From positions 1-14,324 of the forward strand of contig CACXDV010000187.1 of the NCBI GenBank assembly GCA_902766585.1: DNA of 14,324 nucleotides, given 5' to 3'. Shown here piece by piece: positions 14,267-14,324 of this stretch. The notes beneath the pieces are model-generated. The model did no database searches, was not told where the DNA came from, and was given only the letters and a program-made list of their open reading frames with translations. A program made the position numbers and the translations under genes. The DNA is from an uncultured Ruminococcus sp. Lineage in GTDB: Bacteria; Bacillota; Clostridia; Oscillospirales; Acutalibacteraceae. Position 1 is the stretch's first letter, and each line of letters starts with the position of its first letter.

Positions 14267-14314
14267 AGAAACGTTGATTGACAACAATAGGTAAATAATG
14301 GCGGTGGTAATGAT

Positions 14315-14324
14315 ATGAAAAAGA
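14315..14324 (+). CDS. Start of a gene cut by the window end (divIC/ftsB-like by position only)
   Basis: Only ATG AAA AAG and one base are in view. The ATG is preceded 7 bases upstream by a GGCGGTGG ribosome-site-like stretch and by a clear promoter. The other nearby ATGs (14298 and 14310) share a frame that stops at once with TGA, so 14315 is the only sensible start. In B. subtilis divIC follows yabQ, which makes a DivIC/FtsB-type septum protein the best guess. The sequence itself cannot confirm it. Confidence 0.4.

Noticed and set aside
14278..14283. TTGACA near the right edge as a -35 box
   Set aside because: The sequence 16-18 bases downstream is GC-rich (GCGGTGG) with no -10 match. The TTGCAT-18-TATAAT promoter just upstream explains expression.
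1..14324. Mobile elements, CRISPR arrays, toxin-antitoxin or defence genes
   Set aside because: No transposase, integrase, spaced direct repeats, or defence-type domain was seen. MazG here is the housekeeping form in a conserved gene order, not a mazEF-linked copy.

Overview
The window looks like ordinary chromosomal core sequence from a low-GC, Gram-positive, probably anaerobic Clostridia-class bacterium, most likely of the Ruminococcus/Oscillospiraceae type. This rests on AT-rich spacers, strong AGGAGG-type ribosome sites, frequent GTG/TTG starts, consensus sigma-A promoters with 17-18 bp spacers, a Rel-type bifunctional alarmone enzyme, and the Firmicutes sporulation-linked genes yabP and yabQ. 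The species assignment is inference. I found no mobile element, CRISPR array, rRNA or phage gene, and no previously undescribed multi-gene system.

Layout. 11-1616, minus strand: a tRNA-Thr(UGU) with its own promoter, then a DHHW-family secreted lipoprotein gene with its own promoter and terminator. 1617-1665: a short divergent promoter region. 1666-9565, plus strand: a tightly packed run recJ - rel - dtd - metallo-beta-lactamase hydrolase - hemZ - uridine kinase-like gene. Several genes overlap by 4-17 bases. An intrinsic terminator candidate after rel splits the run in two. 9668-12019: a new promoter with a structured leader drives a small zinc-ribbon gene, followed 32 bases later by a SpoVB/MurJ-like membrane flippase gene. 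12062-14217: mazG, hup, rqcP, yabP and yabQ, an order matching the yabM-yabN-yabO-yabP-yabQ-divIC block of Bacillus subtilis with an HU gene inserted. 14237-14324: a promoter and the first codons of a further gene cut by the window end, where divIC/ftsB would be expected.

Function. The first plus-strand block joins DNA repair (RecJ), stringent response (Rel), removal of D-amino acids from tRNA (Dtd), and two small-molecule enzymes. The second joins envelope or spore-envelope assembly (flippase, YabP, YabQ), nucleotide-pool cleaning (MazG), nucleoid architecture (HU) and rescue of stalled 50S subunits (RqcP). Several genes have a longer in-frame reading upstream of the real start; the ribosome sites and promoters settle the starts of recJ and the DHHW gene in particular. 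The most useful second looks are a hairpin that buries the yabP ribosome site, loss of the catalytic aspartate in the second MazG half-domain, a mismatch in the T stem of the tRNA, and the leader of the zinc-ribbon gene.
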